From positions 2,982,001-3,046,000 of the forward strand of contig JAITYX010000016.1 of NCBI GenBank assembly GCA_021018815.1: 64,000 nt of DNA, in the 5' to 3' direction. Under the pieces are notes generated by a model that was not told where the DNA came from, made no database searches, and saw nothing but the letters and a program-made list of their open reading frames with translations. Both the position numbers and the translations under genes were made by a program. Each line of letters opens with the position of its first letter. Within the stretch, counting starts at the first letter, position 1. Shown here one piece after another: positions 23,591 to 34,995 of the stretch. This stretch comes from Talinum fruticosum (lineage: Eukaryota > Streptophyta > Magnoliopsida > Caryophyllales > Talinaceae).

Positions 23591-24739
23591 TATTCTTCCA
23601 ACCATTTTAGTTTTGTAACTTGTTGATGAAATGTTTTTATGATTAATATAAGATTTTTCTTCCAATTATTTTAGTTTTGTAACTTGTTGAAGGAATATTT
23701 TCACACTTAATATAGGATTTTTTCACTTTATCAATTATTTAATTATGATTATTTATTATATCATAGATTCAAAGAGACATTACATAATTATCGTAATAAT
23801 CTATAAATAAACACTAATAATATTTCTTTTCTCAACTTATTTCTCATTAAAAAAACATTATATACAAAAAATATACATAATAAAATTTCAACAAGATACA
23901 TATGCATTCAAATGGTGTGATATATTGAAAATAGACAAGTTATATTGTTGTATTTTTTGTACATTAAATTTTCTTAGTCCCATCTTAAATAACATACTTT
24001 TTAAAAAAATTAATATTATTATAATAATGTAAAATTATGATGTTATATTAAAAATAATAATTTTAATTCATTGTAAATCTCTAATTCACATTTATTTGAA
24101 ACTCTTATAAGCTGTCATTGGAATCATAATGATAGGATGGACAATGAGTTAGGTTAAGACGGAGTCAAATTTTTCACGATAAATCTTAAAAACCTCCGTA
24201 TAATATTACTTTTTATTCCTTAAAAATTATTGATAATAAATTTAACAACATGTAACCTGCTAATTAGTATAATAGAAGCACGGGAATAAACATCGGAATC
24301 TTAAACTAGTCATTAGTAGAATAATTCATTATTATCCAACCCATTATTGACTCTACACACATTTCATTGGCCTTATTTAAACGGGTCAAACGTTCAAACC
24401 GCTCGACTCAATGGGGTCCTTAAGCAAATAACATAATGAAAGTTTTGAAGTTTTTTTCACTCTTTTTAGAAAATACAAATATTATGTTTTTTCATAGAAA
24501 TGTGGATAATTTTAAGTAAAAAATATATCGACTTTTATAATTGACAAGAAAAAAACAACTTACAAAAATGTGCTCTCAATCCGTTGGGTTGACTCAAAAC
24601 ATGTATAACCTGATACATGGTCTCTCGTATTTTACACGAAACCAAAATACACTCCGCTCATATTTTACCCGAAATCGAATACAACCGATATGTACTTTAG
24701 CCGCTCGCTTGAATTGACAGGTATACTAATAGGTGTGAG
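23591..24739. other. AT-rich intergenic DNA
   Basis: No gene recognised. A near-duplicate TTTTAGTTTTGTAACTTGTTGA occurs at about 23607 and 23672. Confidence 0.4.
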
Positions 24740-25102
24740 TAGGACTATAAACGAGCTCGAGTCCGCCGGGCTCGGGCTCAGCTCGAACCTCATCGAGGCT
24801 TTGAAATTTAGGCTCGGATGGCTTAGACTCATTATCAAGCTCGGGCTCGGCTCGGTTTTTTTATTTAAAATTTTCTAAATGCAAGAATGTAATCAAAGTT
24901 AAATTCTATATTTTTTAATTAGATTCAATAAATAAGGGTTTTAGTAAAATTTTGGTGATTTTAGGAGTAATTTTATACCCCCACACAAATATGTTTAGAG
25001 AAAAAATAAACCATTCAACCTAAACAGAGTAAAATTGAGCCAAGCTTTGACCAAATCAAGTTCAAGCGTTCTATGAGTCGGCTTAGTTCCGTTACAACCC
25101 TT
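24740..25102. mobile_element. hAT-like MITE with GAGCTCG/CTCGGCTCG ends
   Basis: Left end AGGACTATAAACGAGCTCGA and right end CTTAGTTCCGTTACAACCCT are imperfect inverted repeats of the common plant form AGGGYTRTAAACGAGCYGAG. GGTGTGAG before and GGCATGAG after match at six of eight positions, a plausible decayed 8-bp target duplication. It adjoins the missing 3' end of the neprosin-like gene. Confidence 0.55.
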
Positions 25103-25502
25103 GGCATGAGCTAAATCCTTATCCTTTGAGAGTAGACGTGAGAAATTTTCCCCACAGTGGTAATGAAATGCATCAATTTCTCAACCAAAATAAAACATAT
25201 TTACTTTAAAGGTTTTAACTTAACGATTTTTCATTTTTTACGTCTCCTAGAAAAACACTAGATTGTTAATTTTGATTTAAAAAACATAAAAAAGTTAGTC
25301 CCACAGTATAATACAAAAAGTAAATTCATTCCTCGACCGAAACCGACCCTAAAAGGGTCAATGGTCACTGCGCCACTTACTGCCTCGACATATTATAAGG
25401 ATATTATAACATATGTGCGATAGCCTAAAAATAAAACTTGAAGCAATAATATAATAAAATGGATAAGTTGACAGTTAAAATAGATTGACAGAAAGTACTT
25501 AC
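25103..25502. other. Intergenic; expected 3' exon of the neprosin gene not found
   Basis: The gene entering from the right has a usable splice donor at 25501-25502, but no exon with the family's C-terminal motifs appears here or under the adjacent MITE. Confidence 0.45.
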
Positions 25503-26900
25503 TGTCCATCCAACTTGTATGCTGTCAGTTCCACTTTGTATTATCATCTCTACTGATGAGTACTGAGAATCCGTCACTGATGGATTGTGAATGCTAATAT
25601 AAGCTCCCACTCCATTATATGTTGTACTTGGTTTGTACCTTGTTTGAGCTATTGCCATCTGACAACACAAAAATACATTTCACTTCAACTTTAATTATTA
25701 TGTTACCGAAATTATTTATTTATTGATTTTTATCTTTATTTTGAAGTAAGTGTCAAACCTTTCTTTAATTATCCACTCATAAATTCTACTATTAGTAGAG
25801 CTTGGATTCAAACCTTACCTACATCAGTATTTACATCTATTTTTGCTTCAAAAAAATGGTGTTCTTGCACCATTTACTCACATATATATATTGTTCCTTT
25901 TGTTTATTTTTCCATGATGTATGAAATGTATGATATATTTATTCATCACATGAAAATTTGAGAGGATGGAGTGTCCACTTACATGAGTTCCCGATTGAGG
26001 GTGAAGCGCATCGAGTTTCTTTTGCGAAGCATAGTGTTTAGTGAAGCACTTGATTCGAATGAATTCATCTTTGCTTACTCTTCTTATAGGAACTGTTCCC
26101 GTAGGACAACCACCATTTTCCAACTTGATATCATCAAATTTTATGACATTTACCTGAGTTGAAGTTCTGACTTTTGGGGCCTTAGGAACTGAATTAGGCC
26201 TCATCTAATAAAAATCAACAAATTAATTAGGTGATTCAGTGAAATAAACACAACATCTATAGTCTCTAACTAAAATTTAAGCATAAATGTATCATATAAA
26301 TATTACAAACCTGACGATGAAAAGTATGGTTTTTCAAAAGTGGATGGTCGAAAGTAGGTTGCTTGTAGAAATCGACGCGAGTCATATATATTTTCGTATT
26401 TAGTCTGTAAATCAAGTCATGAACAAATCAGATTTATAGATTCATGTCACAGATATAACTTCTTCCACATAAGAGTTTGTCCAACACAAACGCACATAAT
26501 CTCATAATTGATTAAGTTTCAGGCATACGAGATCACTACCCTAGTATATTCCACGGCCGCATTAGACTTGGAACCAGAAAAAGAAAAGTAGGAAGGAGAA
26601 GATGGGTAATACCTTGATCGTCTTGAGGCTAGGCTTGTTGATGACTTTATATTCCTTCTCCCACCCAATTTCTTCTTCATCAACTTGAGACACTGTGACA
26701 CCCTCAGTGATAGCAATTAAAATAGAATCCCAACAGATCATACAAGATGTAATAATGAATGGCAACTTCTGGGTTCCTTTTTTTTTTGACAAATAAAACA
26801 TATGTAGGATGCACAATGGGAAAAACCAGAAAGATTTACCTGAGATATTAGTAAGGATTAGCAATAGTAACATAAGAGGGAAAATTGCAGATAAGCCCAT
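25503..26900 (-). pseudogene. Neprosin-domain (DUF239) protein, 3'-truncated and frameshifted
   Basis: Plant neprosin-family proteins are secreted, with an activation peptide followed by a C-terminal prolyl-endopeptidase domain. Minus-strand exons: 26900-26840 (signal peptide MGLSAIFPLMLLLLILTNIS), 26692-26613 (ending KVINKPSLKTIK), 26404-26311 (TKYENIYD, then VDFYKQPTFDHPLLKNH), 26204-25983 (MRPNS...CPTGTVPIRR) and 25658-25503 (AQTRYKPSTTYNGVGAYIS...SGTDSIQVGWT). All junctions are GT-AG and phases agree. Exon 3 is 94 bp where 93 is expected: one extra base lies between IYD and VDFY, so the frame breaks there. The C-terminal part of the peptidase domain is missing. Confidence 0.75.
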
Positions 26901-27866
26901 TACTGAACTGAAGAGAGAAAATCAGGATACCTAGTAGTAGTATATATTCAACCTCAAGTTGGATTCTCTGTTTCTTTTCCTCTCTCACTTTATACTGCAA
27001 GTGTTGGTAGAAATTTTTAATGCCTTCCTGAAGATGAAAATTAAGGATTTTCCTAAGAAAAAATGAAGAAAAAAGCAAGCAATCATAAAAGGAAGTTGAG
27101 AATTCTTTCTATTTAAATTGCTGCTGTCCTGGGAGATTCTTTTTCCATTGTGATGAACTTCAATGCAAATTAATGACTTTCCCAAGAAAAACGTAAAAAG
27201 GAAAACATTCTCTTAATTGAGTGGAAAATATGCAAATCAACAGCCACGCAGGGAAAGACAACGTACACACCGAGGGCAAAAAATAATATAATTTACACTA
27301 GTTGATTTTATACAAGTAATTACAATTCTAATATTAGTAAATTAATTACTATATTTTTCATCAAAAATTAATTACTATATTAAATAATCTTCTAAAAATA
27401 CTCTTTAATTTTTTCCTTCATATCCATTCCCATGCTACTGAAAAGTAAAATCATTTGTCTTCTCCCTCCTATTTGACTATCTGCCTTCACTCTCCTCCCC
27501 TAAGGCCCATCCCCTTCCCGTCATGGCCATGGGCATCTAGGCTTTATTTGATTATATGACGGGCATGTAGGCTTCATCTGATTATACGAGAGGACTCAAA
27601 TTTTATGTCAATCATGGCACCCTCAGATACGATTTGGGATACGATTTGGGATAACATGTATTAAACAAAATTGAACATTGGATAAATGCAGCGTAAATCA
27701 TTAAGTTCTTGTCATTACTAGTTAGTCACTCACAATGAAACATTTAACAATAGCGAGCAAATTGTTGTTGGTAAGCTATATGTTAACGACTACCAGTAAT
27801 TGGATTTAGGATCAATACTATACAATATATCAATGCAGAAACAAGAGATCGTGCTATGCGTGGTCC
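26901..27866. other. Intergenic
   Basis: Former promoter of the neprosin-like gene, then AT-rich DNA. Short open frames on the minus strand (26985-27185 and nearby) have no domain. Confidence 0.4.
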
Positions 27867-28035
27867 TACAAGAAAAATGATTTTGGGCAACGATTGATTT
27901 TAACAAAGGCAACTAGTAAAAAATTTGTCATGCTCATAAACAAGTAGGGCTACAAAATGATTGTCGCCATAAACCACATATAAGGTGACAAAAATTTATC
28001 ATAGACCTTAGGCGACTTATGGACTACGAAAGAAT
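27867..28035. repeat. Possible decayed CACTA terminus
   Basis: CCTACAAGAAAAATG resembles the common plant CACTA start CACTACAAGAAAA with the first bases mutated. It is followed by short repeated GGCGAC/GGCAAC and TGACAAAAATTT motifs in both orientations. The opposite end was not found. Confidence 0.35.
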
Positions 28036-28590
28036 AAAGTGTAGCCATAGTTTGTGAAATTAAAAGAAACTATGTCTAAGAGGCTGTCTAAATGCAATAT
28101 GTCTAAATGCTACCTAAATATAATATGTATAATACAAAACACAATAAGAAAACTCATAACTTCAATTTCAAGTCTCACCCTCTTAATAAATGACATCTCC
28201 AATAAAGTCGCCATTATTGTAGGAACCAACGACCCGTACCCGTAAGGAAGCGGATCGAGTTTCCCCACGAATGTCGGCTCTCTTGATTTTTATTAAAACT
28301 CTTTTGAAAGTTGATTTTTGAGAAGTTCATTTGTAAAGTGGGGTGTACCTCTTATTAAGATTATTTATTTTTAATTTAATTAAATAATTTAAGCAAACAG
28401 GTGATTGATGATTTTTATTAATCATTTTTATTTTAGAAATCGATTTTAAAGAAATCCAAGGATGCTATTTCATGGTTAGGAAATAGAAAAATTAGGATTA
28501 CATTTTGTCGCAAAGCTCTTGGGCCAAATAGATGAACCAGGCTGAGCCGATAGCTAAGCACAACCTCTAGCCGGCGTCGGCGTTAGTGTT

Positions 28591-30052
28591 GAGAAAAGTA
28601 TTTACCACAAGTGCACGGTGTAGCTGTAGCTAGGAATCGGCAAGTACGGGTCGTGTCCACAAGGAACTCGTTTTCAAATACTAAATCCACCTAAAAACTC
28701 TAATCTAGGTAAAAACTCGGTTCGACAGTGATTTGGTTTTTGGATCAACTAATAACAAAATAACTAAGAGAAACTGATGAATTAAAAGCCTTAGATTGGG
28801 ATTAATCACTCTAATATGCCCGAAACCAGAATCGAATACCATTTGGGATTTGCCTATGCTAGTAGTTTAGAAGGAGGAGACTCCAATTAAGCCTATCTTC
28901 GCCTACTTTCGAAGGTCAATGACTAATCTTGCACAATCCAATCACCTATTTTCATGGGATTAATAAAGGGCAAAATTACAAAGAATGCATCTCACAACCC
29001 CGATTAAAACCTTAATTATTTTCATATTGAAGTTCTAATCGTTCACAATGTCATTCTAGGTAAGTTTTCATCTTTCGATGTTCACAAAACCCTAATAAAA
29101 GCAAAAGAGTCCTCTCTCGAGGCAATCAATGGAAAAGTGATGAACGAAGTGAATTCTAACCTAACAAGTATAGAACAATCCAATTGGTACTCAATTCATA
29201 ATTATCAAGGCATACTAGGGATCAATCCCAACCTAAGTGGAGAAATTAGCCCCTAAACATGATACTAAACAATTGACAAAGATTGGGGAAAATAGCCATA
29301 GAGAAACGAAGAGAAATCGTGAAGAAAACACAAAGAGAAGAAATTACGATTACCGAATAAAAAGCTTGATGCGATTCAATCATAAAAACTTGAAGTAGAA
29401 TAACAACAATGAGTGTTCTTGAGTCTCCTCTCGGAGCTCCTCTCGAAAACCCTAGCTAAATCTCTAAATTATGGAATAGAATCCTTCAACAATTACAATT
29501 AGGAAACTTAAATAATCGCCGAAACAGTGAGACGCACGAGGTACCGTGCGAAATTCTGCTTGTAGCTCGCACTGGCCGTGCAGGTTCCGCACGCGGGCTC
29601 GTGTGAAAATCATGAACTCTCTGCCCATTTCGCACGGCCGTGCAACTTCGCACGGGGTGCTGTGCACGGCTTCAACTTTTGTAACTTATCGCACGGCCGT
29701 GCAAGGTGTGCACGAGGGGCCGTGCGGTCTTCCTTGACTTCGAGCCCTTCGTCGATGGTCCGCACGGCTGTGCAGCTTCGCACAGGGGGCCGTGCAACGT
29801 CTCTTGATATATTTTAGGCTTCTTTCTTGCCTCTTCTTGGGCCGGAACTCTCCTCTTCATCGCTTTTCATCAAATTTGTCTCAAATCTCTCTAATTTAAG
29901 CCCAAAAACCTGAAATAAAGAGATTCACGAGCTTAGGTGACGATAAGGAGAAATTAAGCAAAATCCAACCCAAAACTTAATAAATATCATTGAAATCATC
30001 ATGGAATTGGGTTAAATAATACCTTAAAAACCGGTAAAAACGAGGTTTAACA
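28591..30052. mobile_element. Nested LTR/noncoding segment of a Ty3-like element
   Basis: Begins TGTTGAGAAAAG and ends GTTTAACAG, with GTTAG directly before and after, so it may be a solo LTR or deletion derivative with a 5-bp target duplication. The opening ACCACAAGTGCACGGTG...GTCCACAAGGAAC is a pattern I associate with the 3' noncoding part of plant Ty3 (Tat-like) elements. It contains the palindromic block at 29536-29805. Confidence 0.45.
29536..29805. repeat. Palindromic GCACGGCCGTGC repeat cluster
   Basis: Several perfect or near copies of CGCACGGCCGTGCA alternate with CGCACGGGG..GTGC and CACGAGGGGCCGTGC variants at about 50-60-bp spacing. GC content is far above the surroundings. Open frames here on both strands are by-products. 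A looser GCACAG...TGTGC analogue lies at 31680-31930. Confidence 0.8.
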
Positions 30053-30339
30053 GGTTAGCCAACACTAACCGGAGTCCGGCGCCGGCTATAAGGCTAAGAC
30101 TAAGAAATCGAGTCTCGCTCCTATAGCTTAAGATTTCATCATCGTGCCAACAAAATAAATAGCAAAAATAAAAGAGATAAGGGTGACACATTTTCGGTGT
30201 CTACATAACCATATGTGTATGGGGTGGGGCAATTTTATAAACAAATCCCATCATCCTATAGGGAGAATATGGGTAGTGTGGAGGCTGCAGCAATTCACAG
30301 TAGAGGTTTAGGACAACGGTGACGAGGTTGGTGCACTTG

Positions 30340-31090
30340 CAAAATCAAGAAGCGGAATAGACCTTGGTTTTATATGACCTTTGTTTATGGATTGAATAGA
30401 GAGAAATAGAGAATTCCTTTGTGGCAACATCTTAGAGAGATTGTAGCTGCAATGAATTCACCTTGGTGTGTTATAGGTGATTTTAACTCTATGATTTCAG
30501 TTGAAAATAGAATTGGAAGGGCACCTATATAGGCTTATGAAATAAGAGACTTCTAAAAGCTGTCTCGCTGATTGTGACTTGCAAGAAATGAAAAGTTGTG
30601 GGGCTATTTACTCTTAGAGCAACAAACAAGAGAATAGAGATAGAGCTTACTCTAGAATAGACAAGTGTTTCCACAATGTTGAATGGATGCTTGAGTATGG
30701 AAACATTATGGTTGAGTACATGGCTGTATCCTTATCGGACAACTACCATTTGAGGCTGAAAATGAGACCAATTATCCAGAGGAAAATGGAGTTCAATGTC
30801 TGTGAGATGTGGGCTAAAGATGAGGAATTCTCATATATTGTTCTTATTGCTACAAAAAGAAATTATGCAGGGACTACAATGTTTCAAATGGTAACATGCC
30901 TAAAAGACATGCAAAAACCCATACTTGGACCTCAATAGAAAGAAATTTGGAAATGTCCATAAAATGAGGGATATGTCCATACTCAAACTACTTCAAATAC
31001 AGGAGGCTGCATGCTGAATCGATAAATGTTCAAGTCCAAGAGCTAGAAAAGAAAGCGAGGGAGGATGATATCCAAGCCTTGGCCACCTCA
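30340..31090 (+). mobile_element. L1-type LINE fragment, endonuclease and start of RT linker
   Basis: Reads WFYMTFVYGLNRE, then SPWCVIGDFNSM (the endonuclease GDFN motif), ENRIG, then IDKCFHNVEWM and AVSLSDNYHL (the LSDH motif), then KKFGNVHKM. This is the usual order of an L1 endonuclease domain and the following region. Stops and shifts occur throughout. The open piece 30687-30938 is part of it. Confidence 0.75.
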
Positions 31091-31139
31091 CTCTCACTAA
31101 TGAAAATAACAAAGTAAGATAGATTGGGCAACTATAGGA

Positions 31140-32200
31140 GACCGGTGTTCTAAATTATTCTCATATCTAAGTTGTAATCATCCATCAAGTTAAGATAGAA
31201 TTAAGTCTCTTCTCTCGAAATCTACTTAATTCCCAATAACAATGAAGATGAGATTCTCTCGAACCTCACACTAATTCAATAAATGACAACATGACAGAAA
31301 TTCACCAAACAATTGCGAAAATAGTAAACGAAGCACAAATCGCGATTAAATTAGCATATTAGTGGCAAATCCCTAACCTAAGTTGGGAATTTAGCCACAC
31401 ATATTCATGGTATATGATAGCTAATTCAGGAATGAAATACCAAAAGTAAGAATGAAAGATAAAAGGAGAGGAAAAAAAAAAAGAGGAAGAATAATAATAT
31501 CTAAACTTGAATTAGATTGCGATTAATTGAAAATTAACTTCAAGCTTTGATCCCTTAACAATTGAATAGTGTGCTCAAAAGTAGAGAGGAAAAACCTTGA
31601 CTAAAACGTTCAATCGAAATTAGATCTAAAATGATAACTGTTTTTGGGGTAAAAAGGTCGAAAATCCAAAAGCAGTCGAATGGCACAGGCAAGTGCTTGA
31701 CTTTTGGCACAGACTTGTGTTGAGGTACATCTGCGGCAGACAACTTTTAAGAAAATAGCACAGGAAGTGCTGAGTTTGGCACTGCCCATGCTAATCCTTG
31801 GCACTGCACTCGTGCTGTCAACCTTGCAACCTCACGACATCTTCAATTAATTCTAATTTCCTAGCACATGGTGACCTCCTGGGCTTTAGCACAGCTTGTG
31901 CTAGATCATTTTTTCTTCTTTTCTTCAGCACAGCACTGTCATCGCCACCTGTGCTGACTTGGCTTGACTTCTTTCTTCGCTTTCCGACCTTCTATGGCCT
32001 CCCGCTTTCTTCCTTAGTACCTCAAAAGCATGTATTCTTCATCATAAAGGACAATATCACGTGAACAGGTAAAAATTTGCACACTTTAATCACCAATGAA
32101 GAAAGTAAGTGAAATTAAATAAAGAATTTAAGTGAGAAGACCTTCAAAGGGTAAAAGTTTGCCAAGAAAAGAAAGTAAAACCCGTAAAATTACGGTTTAT
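31140..32200. other. Probable noncoding part of an LTR retrotransposon
   Basis: The layout parallels 28591-30052: AT-rich text with AATTCACCAAAC...CGATTAAATTAGC...CCTAACCTAAGTTGG, then a cluster of GGCACAG..GTGCTTG/TTGGCACTG motifs (31680-31930). It has no coding domain. Ends undefined. Confidence 0.35.
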
Positions 32201-32305
32201 CATGATATTACTTAAATTCCCTGAACTTTACGTATAAATACTAAAACACTAAGGATATATGTAATTTTGGGGAAGGGAGCTGGAATTTTTCACCGAGTAG
32301 GGAAA

Positions 32306-32471
32306 TAGGGATGGGGACGGGGACGGGGAAAATTTCCCCCACATCTACCTTGATCCCCTCCGAGGATGAATTCCCCTTATCCCCGCCTTTGCCCCTGACG
32401 AGGCGGGGATTCTTCCCTGATGTAGGGCGGGGCCCCCAGGGATGGGAAATCCCGACCCATTGTCATCCCTA
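32306..32471. mobile_element. hAT-like MITE, GGGGA-rich
   Basis: Starts TAGGGATGGGGACGGGG and ends CCCATTGTCATCCCTA, giving the inverted ends TAGGGATG/CATCCCTA. The interior is rich in CCCCGCC and GGCGGGG. No matching target duplication was seen. Confidence 0.55.
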
Positions 32472-34906
32472 ATTATAGCTTTTAAGGAGGTAAGAGGGGT
32501 TTCATTTTGAGAAAGTAGTGAAAGGGAGAGAATGTAAGTTTTTAGAGAGAATAGTTGGCCATGTACTACACTTAGCCAAATCCAATTTATGCTTGCAAAT
32601 TTGAGTTTTCACTCATGTCAACCAAGCGTTCTATGAAGTACTTGAAAGATCTTTCATCTATATTTTTGGGTAATTGACTTATGTTGAAAGGTGAGGTTGA
32701 TTTGCTAATGTAAGAGAGTTAAATGGTCGGGATTTTATTCTAAAAAAATGGTTGGGATTTTGGCATGAAAATAGCCCAAACCTAAGCGAGGTCCAATGGT
32801 TGCTAACCTTGTGGTGTATTTGGGCTAAACCCATGAAAATAAGTGGTTAGACCACTTAAACGAGCTCATGACCCATAAAAAGTAGGCTTGGATGAGCTTT
32901 CTCGATGCAACGGACCATCTTAATTTGCTAACTTAAGTTGGGTAGGTTAAGACCTCATCTTGGCTATTTAGTCGCAACCAAGCCACTTTCTTAACTTCCT
33001 TAAGTTTAGTTTTCATTATTTAATATTTCCCACGTTTATGATTTGGCATAGCTTAAGTCGTTCAAATTAAGCTCCGGTACTTCAAACTCTTCGTGCTATG
33101 ATTTAACACTCCGAATACTCACTCATGATTCTTTTATTTGTGAATCATATAAAATGTGACAAAGATATATATTCATTTTCCCATAAGCAAATATTTATTT
33201 TGATATAAAGTATTTTTATAAAAAAACTAAAGTATGTGGTTCTTAAATTTTTAAATATTTTAACCAACCATGCATTAGAAGAAAAAGGTTCATTCATTAC
33301 GAATTTTCTCATCGTAAACGAGACTTTTACGCCGCAAAATGCACTCAATCGGTACTCATCGTAAAAGACTCTTGTTGCAAATGAGTACATATCAATTATG
33401 ATCGATCTTCCTTTCTCCCTAATTGATATCTTTTATAAAGAATGTATTTACTCGTAATTGTTTTCCACAAGGAGAGATAATCCTCATTGTTAATGAGTGA
33501 CCACTTTTTTTTTTGATCGGATGAGTGACCACTTTTATAATAAGGTTTTTGTCTACTCATAATCTCTTATGACGAGATGTAACTCGCATTTTGAATCTTG
33601 AGCATATACAATCATGCACTATTTCTCTGTCATAATTGCACTATTCTAGAGTTTTTTTTTTTTTTTTTGAGTCAATATGTATTATAGGTATGATGCCCCA
33701 ACCTAATTCATAAATCACCTTGTTTGTACTTTACAACTCTAATCTTGTACGTCAATATGTCATCTAGATATACATCAGACTAATCATCTAGAATATACAT
33801 AAGACTAACTAAAATAAAGTACGCCAATCTTGTATGTCAAAATATGTGCATATGGTTAGCGTGGTAAGAATAGTTATGTGTAGTTGCAAAATCCAATAGA
33901 AGAATCGTTATTAACAAATCAAATTGCCCAAAATACATATATCAAAATACCCTTATAAATGTCAAATGACCTACTATTTTACACAAGATCCTAATTTAGG
34001 GTGTGTTTCGTTTGGGGTATCTTCAAGGAAATCATTTTCCATAAAAATTATTTTCTACCCATATTTTCCAATTATTTAATAGGCTACGAAAATATATGGG
34101 CATAAAAAGAAGCAAAATATTGGAAGTCCTAAGGCTAAAAAGTCTCAAAGGCTCCTCAGGTTCTTAATTTTCTACACACTTAGATATAACAGTCCAACAA
34201 AAATTATTGTATCACTCAAACAACTAAAATCAAACAAATACAAAAAAATGTCATACTGGCTGGCTAGTCAACCAAATCCAAAACAAATTCATAGTCATAA
34301 ACCATCAAAAGCAATCAAACATCAACTTGAAATTATTAGTAGTCATTGACCTACTTAAGACACAAGAATTTGGAAAAGTCTAAAATTTTCAAATTCTAAA
34401 TCACTAAACAACATATTAAAGCCTAAAACCTTACATAATCAAGCAATAATAAGACCAATATAATCAAGCAATAATACAGCCAAAACCGAGCAGCCTAGCA
34501 GCCACTCAACTGGAGCGGCCGTGCTCAGCAGCACGGGCCGTGTAAACAGACATGGCCAGCCCCTACTAGTGCTCTAGTTCTATCCGCTACTATTTGCGGT
34601 ATGTTGAATACAAACAAACATATATAAGATGATAAGTTATATATATATATGTGGATGCAAGAAGGAAGCTTGAGCTTAATGCAAATGCCTAAAATATCCG
34701 CTGCTTTATATGATTATCAATCAAATAAAAAGTTATTGTATGTATCAATCTTACATCTCCTACTGCTGGTGGGTGACAGCCAGTTTTGCTCATGCAATTT
34801 GGGACCCTCATTTTGGTCAACTGGACCAAAATCAAAGAACTGTTCAGTACGTTGTTGGGTAAAAATAAGGAATGCAAATCTTTTCTAATTTTGTCATCAT
34901 CCAATT

Positions 34907-34908
<2 letters not shown>
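32472..34908. other. Intergenic, no gene recognised
   Basis: AT-rich. Short open frames such as 33145-33390 and 34649-34888 have no domain. 34500-34560 has a GC-rich CGGCCGTGCTCAGCAGCACGG hairpin-like patch similar in style to the cluster at 29536. Confidence 0.4.

Positions 34909-34992
<84 letters not shown>
34909..34992. repeat. (AT)n microsatellite
   Basis: About 84 bp of perfect AT dinucleotides. It inflates an overlapping open frame into an Ile-Tyr repeat that is not a gene. Confidence 0.95.

Positions 34993-34995
<3 letters not shown>

Larger units (their letters stand above)
28218..30209. mobile_element. LTR-like retrotransposon block with a nested insertion
   Basis: Starts TGTAGGAACCAACGACCCG and ends GGTGTCTACA, so it has LTR-style TG/CA ends, but no target duplication is visible. 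It is interrupted between GGCGTTAG (28590) and GTTAGCC (30053) by another segment, described separately. It has no protein-coding domain. It may be a solo LTR split by a second element. Confidence 0.4.

Noticed and set aside
29536..29805. Regularly spaced palindromes resembling a CRISPR array
   Set aside because: Plant nuclear context, variable repeat units, no unique spacers of fixed length and no cas genes.
29464..29860. Several overlapping open frames with HGRA/RPC repeats
   Set aside because: They follow from the palindromic GCACGGCCGTGC repeats, occur on both strands and have no domain.
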